From: Actinophytocola sp.
GTDB taxonomy: Bacteria > Actinomycetota > Actinomycetes > Mycobacteriales > Pseudonocardiaceae
NCBI GenBank assembly: GCA_009377475.1
Contig: WHTY01000001.1
Span: forward strand, 1-64,000
Direction: 5' to 3'
Length of the DNA stretch: 64,000 bases
The translations under genes were made by a program, and so were the position numbers. The notes below the pieces were generated by a model. That model was not told the DNA's origin and made no database searches. It was given only the letters and a program-made list of their open reading frames with translations. Below, in pieces: positions 7,836-18,163 of this stretch. Positions within the stretch are counted from its first letter, which is position 1; each line of letters opens with the position of its first letter.

Positions 7836-9199
7836 CGCAGCGCCACCTCCGTCCCCCGGTACAGCGGGCCGACGAGCAGCCCGCCCCAGCCAGGCACCTG
7901 GCTGGGCTCGACGCCCTGCTCGGCGGCGAACAACAGCGACAGCAGCTCGGACTCGGCGGGCGAACCCGCGACCGGCGCGCCGAACGTCGTGCCCCCGCCG
8001 CCACCGGAGCGCTGGTAGTCCTCGTAGTCCTCCGCCTTACCGCTGCCGGGCGCCGATCCCGCTGGCGGCTTGGACGAGCCGTCCTCGATCGGGCCGTCCG
8101 ACGGGTACTGCGGGAAGTGGCCCGGCTGGTCGATCGGCGTGTAGCAGCGCGGGCCGCGATCGTCGTTATAGCGAGGTTCATCGACGCCGGGCTGGTACGC
8201 GCCCCTGCTCTGCGTCATCTCGATCTTGACGCGGCTCACCGCGGGATGCTCCGCGCCCTTGCCGAAGGCGATCTCGGCGTTATCCTTCTGGATCGCGAAC
8301 TGCCGCATCAGGCACGGATACTGCGGGGCATAGCGGGCGAGGACGTCCAGTGTGGACTGCGTTCTCGCCGTCAGCCGGATCAGGTTCGCCTTGTTGGCCG
8401 CAAGGAACCCACCGAGGTCATCCGACGCCCCGGTCACCGACCCGTACAGCGAGCGCAGGCCGTCCCGCTTGGCGGCCAGCGTCCGCGTGGTCGTCGTCAG
8501 GTACGAGACGGCGTCGAGCGCGTCCGGCAGCGCGTCGGAGTAGGTCTGGGCGACGTCGGCGAACGAGGCGATGTCGGCCTTGAGGTCCGGCAGGCTGGGA
8601 TTGAACTCGCCCAGCATCTTCGACACCCTCGTCAGCGTCTGGCCCAGCTTCTCGCCCCTGCCGTCAAGCGCGGTCGCGATGGCATTGAGCGAGCTGGACA
8701 GCTTCTGCGGCTCGACCGACTGCAACAGCGGCAGCAGCCCGTCCAGCACCCGCTCCAGCTCGATGGCGTTGCGGGAGCGGTCCTGGCTGATGACGTCCCC
8801 GGCGACGAGGCTGGCGGGGCTGGGCCGCTCCGGCGGGCGCAGGTCGACGTAGCGTTCGCCGAACAACGTCTTGGGCAGCAGCCGCGCGGTGACGTCGGCG
8901 GGGATGACGTCGATCAGCTCGGGCTTGAGCGCCAGGTCGAGGCTCGCGCCGTCGCCGGTGGAGGCGATCGAGCGCACCTCGCCGACGAGCATGCCCCTGA
9001 TCTTGACGTCGGCGCCCTCGCGCATCTGGTTGCCCGCGAACTCCGTCCGCAGCGTCACCATCGCGACGTCGGTGAACGCCTTCGTGTAGATGCCGATCGT
9101 CCCGGCGATGAACCCGGCAGCGAGCAGCACGAACACCAGGCCGAGCGCCTGGTAGCGGAGGCGACGGAGCACGGCGGCGCGGTGCGGGCTGCGGGTCAT
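7832..9199 (-). CDS. mceA: Mce-family protein MceA
   Basis: 455 residues, long for the family because of a C-terminal tail rich in Gly, Pro and acidic residues (about 345-430). N-terminal helix (about 18-38), MlaD domain (LRTEFAGNQMREGADVKIRGMLVGEV and GERYVDLRPP), then the helical segment. The motif YAPQYPCLMRQ follows, as in Mce4A-type proteins. First Mce subunit of the operon; it overlaps yrbEB by four bases (9196-9199). Residues SAPGSGKAEDYEDYQRSGGG look intrinsically disordered. Confidence 0.92.
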   Translation of the reverse strand: MTRSPHRAAVLRRLRYQALGLVFVLLAAGFIAGTIGIYTKAFTDVAMVTLRTEFAGNQMREGADVKIRGMLVGEVRSIASTGDGASLDLALKPELIDVIPADVTARLLPKTLFGERYVDLRPPERPSPASLVAGDVISQDRSRNAIELERVLDGLLPLLQSVEPQKLSSSLNAIATALDGRGEKLGQTLTRVSKMLGEFNPSLPDLKADIASFADVAQTYSDALPDALDAVSYLTTTTRTLAAKRDGLRSLYGSVTGASDDLGGFLAANKANLIRLTARTQSTLDVLARYAPQYPCLMRQFAIQKDNAEIAFGKGAEHPAVSRVKIEMTQSRGAYQPGVDEPRYNDDRGPRCYTPIDQPGHFPQYPSDGPIEDGSSKPPAGSAPGSGKAEDYEDYQRSGGGGGTTFGAPVAGSPAESELLSLLFAAEQGVEPSQVPGWGGLLVGPLYRGTEVALR

Positions 9200-10077
9200 C
9201 CGGCGATCCTCACCGTCGTCGTCGAACCCCAGAGCGCGAGGCTGAGGAAGAAGTCGAGCACCGCGATGAGCACGATCGACGTCCGCACTGCCTTGCCGAC
9301 CGCGACGCCCACCCCGGCAGGCCCGCCGCGCGCGGTGTAGCCGAAGTAGCAGTGCGTCATGATCACCACCAGCGCGAAGATCATCACTTTGACGAAGGAG
9401 TAGACCACGTCCTGCGGCGGCAGGAACATGAGGAAGTAGTGGTCGTACGTGCCTGCTGACTGGCCGTAGACCCAGATGGTGATCTGCCGCGAGGCAAGGT
9501 ACGACGACAGCAGCCCGACGGCGTAGAGCGGGATCACCGCCCCCACCCCCGCGAGCACCCTGGTTGTCACCAGGTACGGCAGGCTGGGCACCGCCATGAC
9601 CTCGAGCGCGTCGATCTCGTCTGAGATCCGCATCGCGCCGAGCTGCGCGGTGAAGCCGCAGCCAACGGTCGCCGACAGCGCAAGCCCCGCCGACAGCGGC
9701 GCGACCTCGCGGGTATTGAAGTAGGCCGAGATGAACCCGGTCAAGGCCGCGGTCCCGAGCTGGTTCAGCGAGGAGTAGCCCTGCAGGCCGCCGATGAGAC
9801 CGGTGAACAGCGTCATGCCGATCATCACGCCGAGCGTGCCGCCGATGATCGCCAGCGCCCCCGTGCCGAAGCAGACCTCGGTCAGCAGCCGCAACGTCTC
9901 CCTGCTGTAGCGGCGGATGGTCCTCGGCACCGTGGTCAGCGTGTGCAGGAAGAACGCGAGCTGTTCCCCGAAGCCCTCGAACACCTGGCCAGGCCGGGCG
10001 AGGTAGTCGAGCGTACGGTCACCCAGCTCGGACCATTCCTCGCGCCGTGCCTCCTTTACTGCCTCCTTCAGCGCCAT
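9196..10077 (-). CDS. yrbEB: MlaE/YrbE-type permease, YrbEB
   Basis: 293 residues with the MlaE permease fold: five or six membrane segments and the conserved cytoplasmic coupling helix (AMRISDEIDALEVMAVPSLPYLVTTRVLAG). It pairs with YrbEA to form the inner-membrane channel onto which the Mce hexamer docks; the ATPase (MceG-type) is normally encoded elsewhere and is not in this window. Starts one base after the stop of yrbEA. Confidence 0.92.
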   Translation of the reverse strand: MALKEAVKEARREEWSELGDRTLDYLARPGQVFEGFGEQLAFFLHTLTTVPRTIRRYSRETLRLLTEVCFGTGALAIIGGTLGVMIGMTLFTGLIGGLQGYSSLNQLGTAALTGFISAYFNTREVAPLSAGLALSATVGCGFTAQLGAMRISDEIDALEVMAVPSLPYLVTTRVLAGVGAVIPLYAVGLLSSYLASRQITIWVYGQSAGTYDHYFLMFLPPQDVVYSFVKVMIFALVVIMTHCYFGYTARGGPAGVGVAVGKAVRTSIVLIAVLDFFLSLALWGSTTTVRIAG

Positions 10078-10078
10078 G

Positions 10079-10873
10079 TCACATCGCCTTCGGGGGGACG
10101 ACTTGCAGGTAGATCGCCGTGATCACGACGTTGATCAGGAACAGCAGCAGGAACGAGATGACGACGGCCTGGTTGACGGCGTCGCCGACGCCCTTGGGGC
10201 CGCCCGCCGGGTTCAGCCCCCGGTACGCGGCGACGATGCCAGCGACGAAGCCGTACAACACCGCCTTGAACTCGCTGACCCACAGGTCGGGCAGCTGCGC
10301 GAGCGCGTTGAAGCTGGCCAGGTACGCGCCGGGCGTGCCGCCCTGCATGACGACGTTGAAGAAGTAGCCGCCGAGCACGCCGACGACGCTGACCAGGCCG
10401 TTCAGCAGCACCGCGACGGTCATCGCGGCCAGGACCCTCGGCACGATCAGGCGTTGGATGGGGTTGACGCCGAGCACGCGCATGGCGTCGATCTCCTCGC
10501 GGATCTGCCGCGCGCCGATATCGGCGCACACCGCGCTGCCGCCCGCGCCCGCCACCAGCAGCGCGGTGATCAGCGGGCTGGCCTGCTGCACCAGCGCGAG
10601 CGCGCTCGCCGCTCCGGTGAACGACTGCGCGCCGATCTGCTGCGTCAGCGAGCCGAGTTGCAGCGCGATGACCGCGCCGAACGGGATGGCGACCAGCGCG
10701 GTCGGCAGGATGGTCACGCTGGCGAAGAACCAGCTCTGCTCGATGTACTCCCGCAGTTGGAACGGCCTGCGCGGGATGGCGCGCACCACCTGCCACGCGA
10801 GCGTGGTCATCCGGCCGACCTGCTCGAACGCCCCGGCGCCAGGGATCGTGACACCAGCGGACCGCTGAGTCAT
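10079..10873 (-). CDS. yrbEA: MlaE/YrbE-type permease, YrbEA
   Basis: 264 residues, first gene of the mce4-type operon. The MlaE permease core is clear, with the EQSWFFASVTILPTALVAIPFG segment and the signature QIREEIDAMRVLGVNPIQRLIVPRVLA. The ATG at 10873 follows a near-perfect Shine-Dalgarno (GGAGGTGAT), whereas the alternative longer frame over this region reads as a shadow. It is 28 bases downstream of an SDR gene transcribed the same way, so operon transcription may begin further upstream. Confidence 0.92.
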   Translation of the reverse strand: MTQRSAGVTIPGAGAFEQVGRMTTLAWQVVRAIPRRPFQLREYIEQSWFFASVTILPTALVAIPFGAVIALQLGSLTQQIGAQSFTGAASALALVQQASPLITALLVAGAGGSAVCADIGARQIREEIDAMRVLGVNPIQRLIVPRVLAAMTVAVLLNGLVSVVGVLGGYFFNVVMQGGTPGAYLASFNALAQLPDLWVSEFKAVLYGFVAGIVAAYRGLNPAGGPKGVGDAVNQAVVISFLLLFLINVVITAIYLQVVPPKAM

Positions 10874-10901
10874 CGATCACCTCCCTGCGCCGTGGGCATG
10901 G

Positions 10902-11663
10902 CTACACCTTCAGGGCGTGGGTCGCGGTCGCGCCGCCGTCCGCGACGAACTCGGCGCCAGTGCAGTACGACGCCTCGTCGCTGGCCAGGAACAGGACGAC
11001 CTCGGCGATCTCGCCCGCCTGGCCGAGTCTGCCGAGCGCGACCCGCTTGCCGATCCAGCTCGTGTCGACGTCTTCCCCGCCGACCGCGTCGTGCACCATC
11101 TTGGTGTCGATCATGCCGGGGTGCACCGAGTTGACCCGGATGCCGTACTCGCCCACTTCCAGCGCGGCGGACTTGGTCATGCCCCGGATCGCGAACTTGC
11201 TGGCGGTGTAGGCCATGACGTAGGGCAGGCCGGCGATGCCCTCCACCGACGAGACGTTCACGATCGAGCCACCTCCGGCCGCTCGCATGGGTGCGATGGC
11301 CGAGCGTAACCCGAGAAATGTTCCGATTTGGTTGACCCCGATGACACGCTGGTAGTCGTCCAGCGTCGTGTCCTCGAGCTTCGCGAAGTGCAGCACGCCC
11401 GCGTTGTTCACCAAGACGTTGAGCATGCCGAACTCGGCGGTGGTGCGCTCGACGGCCGCCTGCCATTCCGCCTCATCGGTGACGTCGAGCCGTTGGTACC
11501 GGGCCGCGTCGCCCAGCTCGTCCGCGAGCTGCTTACCCTCCGTGTCGAGGGTGTCGGCGATGACGACCTTCGCGCCCTCCTCGACGAAGCGCCGCGCCGC
11601 TTCGGCGCCCTGCCCCCTGGCCGCCCCGGTGATGAGTGCGACTTTGCCAGCCAATCGGCCCAT
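10902..11663 (-). CDS. Short-chain dehydrogenase (3-alpha/20-beta-hydroxysteroid dehydrogenase type)
   Basis: 253 residues, classical SDR. Seen: cofactor motif TGAARGQG (12-19), Asp37 after the second strand (VVIADT), suggesting NAD(H) preference, NNAG (86-89), catalytic Ser139, Tyr152 and Lys156 (YTASK). The sequence closely resembles the actinobacterial 3-alpha/20-beta-hydroxysteroid dehydrogenase group (FabG3 type), so a hydroxysteroid substrate is likely. It lies directly upstream of yrbEA on the same strand. The exact steroid position oxidised cannot be read from sequence. Confidence 0.8.
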   Translation of the reverse strand: MGRLAGKVALITGAARGQGAEAARRFVEEGAKVVIADTLDTEGKQLADELGDAARYQRLDVTDEAEWQAAVERTTAEFGMLNVLVNNAGVLHFAKLEDTTLDDYQRVIGVNQIGTFLGLRSAIAPMRAAGGGSIVNVSSVEGIAGLPYVMAYTASKFAIRGMTKSAALEVGEYGIRVNSVHPGMIDTKMVHDAVGGEDVDTSWIGKRVALGRLGQAGEIAEVVLFLASDEASYCTGAEFVADGGATATHALKV

Positions 11664-11718
11664 GATCTGCTTCTCTCCTCACTGAATATGTCGATACAAC
11701 GATGCAGTGCGCCGCGGA

Positions 11719-12678
11719 TCACGGCAGCGACATCAGCTCGGTGGCCGCGAAGCCGTCATCTTCACCCTGCGTGGTGAAGTAGCCGCCAACGGACCTCGCC
11801 AGCTCCGCGACGCTCCAGCGCTCACCCTGCGTGTCGAAGCGCTGCCGCACGGTCGGCGGTGCGAGCAGCGCCACCATCCCGCTGTGGACGACGAAGACCT
11901 GGCCGGTGATGTGTGCGGCGTCGGGCGAGGCGAGGAACGCGACCAGCGGCGCGACGTGGTCGACGGAGAGCGGATCGACTCCGGTCTCGGGCGCTGGCCC
12001 GAAGACGTCCTCCGTCATGGCGGTGCGGGCGCGCGGGCAGATGACGTTGGCGCGCACGCCGTAGCGCGACGTCCCGCGCGCGGTGGCCACGGTCAGCGCC
12101 GCGATCCCGCCCTTCGCGGCGGCGTAGTTGGGCTGCGCGGCGGCGCCGAACAGGAACGCCTCGGAGGCGGTGTTGATGACGCTGCCGTAGACCGGCGCGC
12201 CCTCGGCCTTGGACTTGTCCCGCCAGTACGCGGCGGCGTTGCGGGAGAGCAGGAAGTGACCGCGCAGGTGCACGTGGATGACGTCGTCCCACTCCTCGTC
12301 GCTCATCGAGAACAGCATGCGGTCGCGCACCAGCCCGGCGTTGTTGACCAGCACGTCTAGCCCGCCGAATTGTTCGACGGCGGTGTTCAGCAGCGCGTCG
12401 GCGGTGGCGCGTTCCCCGACGTCGCCGGTGACCAGGGCCGCCTTGCCGCCCATGGCCTCGATCTCGTCGACGACCCCGGCAGCGGCGTCACTGATGTCGT
12501 TGACGACGACGCTGGCACCTTCCTGCGCCAACGCCAGCGCCTCGGCCCTGCCGAGCCCGGCGCCCGCGCCGGTCACGATCGCGACGCGGCCGTCGAGCCT
12601 CCCCGCACCACTGGATGTCCGCACTGAGCTGTCACACACCTTCGTATGCAGTGTCTTTTCCTGAGCCGGGCCATTCAT
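11719..12678 (-). CDS. Short-chain dehydrogenase, Hsd4A-like (sterol side-chain beta-hydroxyacyl-CoA dehydrogenase)
   Basis: 319 residues, close to Rv3502c (Hsd4A) in length and in position next to mce4 and fadE26. SDR motifs: TGAGAGLGR (about 36-44), Asp at the end of strand two (VVVNDIS), NNAG, and YAAAKGG as the catalytic Tyr/Lys pair. The C-terminal extension of about 60 residues after the SDR core is typical of the multifunctional-enzyme-2 type dehydrogenases. Likely oxidises the 22- or 24-hydroxyacyl-CoA intermediate of sterol side-chain beta-oxidation. The start at 12678 is uncertain; a GTG near residue 19 is possible. Two KstR-type boxes lie 21-56 bases upstream and are shared with fadE26. 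Confidence 0.8.
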   Translation of the reverse strand: MNGPAQEKTLHTKVCDSSVRTSSGAGRLDGRVAIVTGAGAGLGRAEALALAQEGASVVVNDISDAAAGVVDEIEAMGGKAALVTGDVGERATADALLNTAVEQFGGLDVLVNNAGLVRDRMLFSMSDEEWDDVIHVHLRGHFLLSRNAAAYWRDKSKAEGAPVYGSVINTASEAFLFGAAAQPNYAAAKGGIAALTVATARGTSRYGVRANVICPRARTAMTEDVFGPAPETGVDPLSVDHVAPLVAFLASPDAAHITGQVFVVHSGMVALLAPPTVRQRFDTQGERWSVAELARSVGGYFTTQGEDDGFAATELMSLP

Positions 12679-12698
12679 CGCCCGCCAGGGATTCCATC

Positions 12699-12734
12699 TA
12701 GAACGTGTTCTTGGCTATACTAGAACGTGTTCTC
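12699..12734. promoter_or_regulatory. Paired KstR-type operators between hsd4A-like gene and fadE26
   Basis: Two near-identical boxes, TAGAACGTGTTCTT (12699-12712) and TAGAACGTGTTCTC (12721-12734), match the KstR consensus TNNAACNNGTTNNA except at the last base. Their centres are 22 bp apart, two helical turns, so two dimers could bind the same DNA face. They lie in the divergent promoter between the SDR gene (minus) and fadE26 (plus). Confidence 0.85.
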
Positions 12735-12769
12735 GTTTTTCACAAGGAACCGCGCGGAGGGCCAGTCAC

Positions 12770-13951
12770 ATGAGGATCAGCTTCACCGAAGGGCAGCAGC
12801 GGCTGCGTGAGCAGCTCCGTGACTACTTCGCGAAGCTGATGACCCCCGAGCGACGCGACGGGCTCAAGACGTCGGGTGGCGAGTACGGCGACGGCACGGC
12901 GTACAAGGAGATCGTCCGGCAACTCGGCGCGGACGGCTGGCTCGCGATCGGCTGGCCGGAGGAGTACGGCGGCCAGGCGCGGCCGATGCTGGACCAGCTC
13001 ATCTTCACCGACGAGGCGGCGGTCGCCGGGGTGCCGGTGCCGTTCCTGACGCTGAACACCATCGGGCCGACCATCATGCGGTACGGCACCGACGAGCAGA
13101 AGTCGTTCTACCTGCCGCGGATCGCGCGCGGCGAGCTGCACTTCTCGATCGGCTACTCCGAGCCGGAAGCGGGCACCGACCTCGCCTCGCTCCGCACCAA
13201 GGCCGTGCGCGACGACGAGGGATACGTCGTGAATGGACAGAAGATGTGGACCAGCCTCATCGAGTACGCCGACTACGTCTGGCTGGCCGCGCGCACCGAT
13301 CCCGATGCGACCAAGCACAAGGGACTGTCCATTCTGATCGTGCCCACCGACGCCTACGGGTTCTCCTGGACCAAAGTGCACACCGTCGCCGGGCCGGGCA
13401 CCAGCGCCACCTACTACTCCGACGTCCGGCTGCCGACGTCGGCGTTGGTCGGCCAGGAGCACAAGGGCTGGCCGCTCATCACCAACCAGCTCAACCACGA
13501 GCGCGTCGCGCTCACGTCGGCCGCGCCGTTGCAGGAGTCGTTGCGGCAGGTGCGGGAGTGGGCGCAACGCACCAAACAGCCGGACGGCTCCCGCGTCATC
13601 GACGCCGAGTGGGTGCGGACGCACCTGGCCCGCGTGCACGCCAACACGGAGTACCTGAAGCTGCGCAACTGGCGGATCGCCTGGGCCGCCGACACCGGCG
13701 ACCTGGCACCAGCGGAGGCGTCCGCGACCAAGGTGTTCGGCACCGAGTTCGCCACCGAGGGCTACCGGCTGCTGATGGAGGTGCTCGGCACCGGCGGCGT
13801 GGTCCGAGAAGGCTCGCCCGGCGCGCCGCTGCGCGGCCGCATCGAGCGGCTGCACCGCTCGTCGCTGATCCTCACGTTCGGCGGCGGCACCAACGAGGTG
13901 CAGCGCGACATCATCGCGGCGACCGCCCTCGGCCAGCCCGTCTCCCGGTAA
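12770..13951 (+). CDS. fadE26: Acyl-CoA dehydrogenase FadE26 (ChsE4), sterol side-chain
   Basis: 393 residues, acyl-CoA dehydrogenase fold. Seen: FAD-loop segment GYSEPEAGTDLASL (about 128-141), GQKMWTS, and NHERVAL (Glu244) where the FadE26 catalytic glutamate is expected, plus GGGTNEVQRDIIAA near the C-terminus. Pairs with FadE27, encoded 23 bases downstream, as an alpha2beta2 enzyme that dehydrogenates the 3-oxo-cholest-4-en-26-oyl-CoA-type side chain (established for ChsE4-ChsE5 of M. tuberculosis). ATG preceded by GGAGGG. It is the first gene after the paired KstR-type boxes. Confidence 0.9.
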   Translation: MRISFTEGQQRLREQLRDYFAKLMTPERRDGLKTSGGEYGDGTAYKEIVRQLGADGWLAIGWPEEYGGQARPMLDQLIFTDEAAVAGVPVPFLTLNTIGPTIMRYGTDEQKSFYLPRIARGELHFSIGYSEPEAGTDLASLRTKAVRDDEGYVVNGQKMWTSLIEYADYVWLAARTDPDATKHKGLSILIVPTDAYGFSWTKVHTVAGPGTSATYYSDVRLPTSALVGQEHKGWPLITNQLNHERVALTSAAPLQESLRQVREWAQRTKQPDGSRVIDAEWVRTHLARVHANTEYLKLRNWRIAWAADTGDLAPAEASATKVFGTEFATEGYRLLMEVLGTGGVVREGSPGAPLRGRIERLHRSSLILTFGGGTNEVQRDIIAATALGQPVSR

Positions 13952-13974
13952 GGAATCCCCCGTAAAGGACACTC

Positions 13975-15117
13975 ATGGACTTCAGTCTCACCGAAGCACA
14001 ACACGACCTCGCCGGGCTCGCCCGGCGCATCCTCACCGACTGGGCCGAGCAGCACCCCGACCGCGACCTCGGCGGGTTCGACCGCGAGCTGTGGCGGTCG
14101 ATGGCCAAGGCGGGGCTCGTGGACGCCGCTCTGCCCGCCGAGACCGGTGGCGGCGGGTTCGACGTGCTCGAACAGGCCAGCCTGCTGATCGAGATCGGCA
14201 GGACCACCGCGCCAGTACCGTACCTCAGCAGCATCGTCGCGGCGTCGGCGTTGGCGCGGTTCGGCACACCCGCCCACATCGAGCGCTGGATCCTCCCCGT
14301 CAGCCGCGGCGACGCCACCCTGGCGGTGGCGCTGGCCGATGAGGGCGCGCCCGCGCCGTTCACCGCGCAGCAGGCGAGCCGAAGGGGGCCTTCGGCTCGC
14401 AATATGTACCCAAGGCCACCTTCGGCTCGCCCTCCCGGCGACGGCTGGCTGGTCAGCGGCACGCAGACGGCGGTACTCGACGGCGCGCACGCGGCGGCGT
14501 TCCTCTGCGAGGTGGCGGACGACGACGGCGGGGCGCTGGTCGTCGTCCCGGCGGACGCGCCGGGCGTCACGGTGTCGCCGCAGCGCACCGTGGACGGCGA
14601 CGACGCGGCGCTGGTCGAGCTGCACGACGTCGCGGTCGCACCTGACGACGTTCTCAGCGAACCGGGCGCGGCGACGTTGACCAGGCAACACGCGATTGTC
14701 GGGCTGTGCGCGTTGCAGCTCGGCATCGTGGAACGGGCGCTGGAGCTGACCGGCGAGTACGCGCGGCAGCGGGAGCAGTTCGACAAGCCGATCGGGTCGT
14801 TCCAGGCGGTGCGGCAGCGGCTGGCGGACGCCTACATCGACGTCGAGGCGGTGCGGCTGACGCTGTGGCAGGCGGCGTGGCAGCTCGCCGAGGGGTTGCC
14901 CGCCGAGGAGCAGGTCGCGACGGCGAAGTTCTGGGCCGCCGAGGCCGGACACCGCGTCGCGCATACGGCGGTGCACCTGCACGGCGGCGTCGGCATCGAC
15001 ACCGACGCGCCGCTGCACCGCTACTTCGCGGCGGCCAAACGCGCCGAGTTCACGCTCGGCGGCGCGACGTCACAGCTGCGTACGCTCGGTTCGCTGCTGG
15101 CCGCGGAAGAGGCATGA
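13975..15117 (+). CDS. fadE27: Acyl-CoA dehydrogenase FadE27 (ChsE5) carrying an in-frame repeat insertion
   Basis: 380 residues. Second subunit of the FadE26/FadE27 heterotetramer. The C-terminal half is well conserved (REQFDKPIGSFQAVRQRLADAYI, VHLHGGVGIDTDAPLHRYFAAAK). Odd: residues about 134-154 (ending PRPPSARPP) are encoded by a palindromic repeat at 14374-14432 related to an intergenic copy at 32789-32843. The insertion lies in the middle beta-domain, between GAPAPFTAQQ and GDGWLVSGTQ, where the family normally has a short loop. The frame is kept throughout, so the protein is probably made with an exposed Arg/Pro/Ser-rich loop. Its stop overlaps a possible ATG of the next frame, but the true next start is at 15162. 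Confidence 0.88.
   Translation: MDFSLTEAQHDLAGLARRILTDWAEQHPDRDLGGFDRELWRSMAKAGLVDAALPAETGGGGFDVLEQASLLIEIGRTTAPVPYLSSIVAASALARFGTPAHIERWILPVSRGDATLAVALADEGAPAPFTAQQASRRGPSARNMYPRPPSARPPGDGWLVSGTQTAVLDGAHAAAFLCEVADDDGGALVVVPADAPGVTVSPQRTVDGDDAALVELHDVAVAPDDVLSEPGAATLTRQHAIVGLCALQLGIVERALELTGEYARQREQFDKPIGSFQAVRQRLADAYIDVEAVRLTLWQAAWQLAEGLPAEEQVATAKFWAAEAGHRVAHTAVHLHGGVGIDTDAPLHRYFAAAKRAEFTLGGATSQLRTLGSLLAAEEA
14374..14432 (+). repeat. Palindromic repeat inserted in frame within fadE27
   Basis: A perfect 12-bp inverted repeat with a 3-base loop (GCGAGCCGAAGG at 14374-14385, CCTTCGGCTCGC at 14389-14400) is followed by ATATGTACCCAAGGCCACC and a second TTCGGCTCGCC. The latter half matches the right arm of the intergenic palindrome at 32789-32843. 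It encodes about 20 extra residues in FadE27. Confidence 0.8.
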
Positions 15118-15161
15118 ACCGAAACAACGCCGCACGGCGGCCCGAACAGAACGAGGTAACC

Positions 15162-18060
<2,899 letters not shown>

Positions 18061-18103
18061 CCGCCGGTCAGGCGTCGGCGAGCACGTCCCCGTACTCGGA
18101 TGA

Positions 18104-18151
18104 TGGCTGGGGCAGTGGCTGGGGCAGTGGCTGGGGCAGTGGCTGGGGCAG
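18104..18151. repeat. Four perfect 12-bp tandem repeats (TGGCTGGGGCAG)
   Basis: Four exact copies lie head to tail between the convergent dgdA and ABC substrate-binding protein genes, 13 bases before the latter's stop. A minisatellite of this kind usually varies between strains. No secondary structure typical of a terminator is evident. Confidence 0.9.
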
Positions 18152-18163
18152 CGAAATCCTCCG

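Noticed and set aside
6703-8181. Open frame of 492 codons on the minus strand over mceB
   Set aside because: It is an Arg/Ala-rich shadow of mceB. Only its last 34 codons (6703-6807) have an independent start and coupling and were kept as a mini-ORF.
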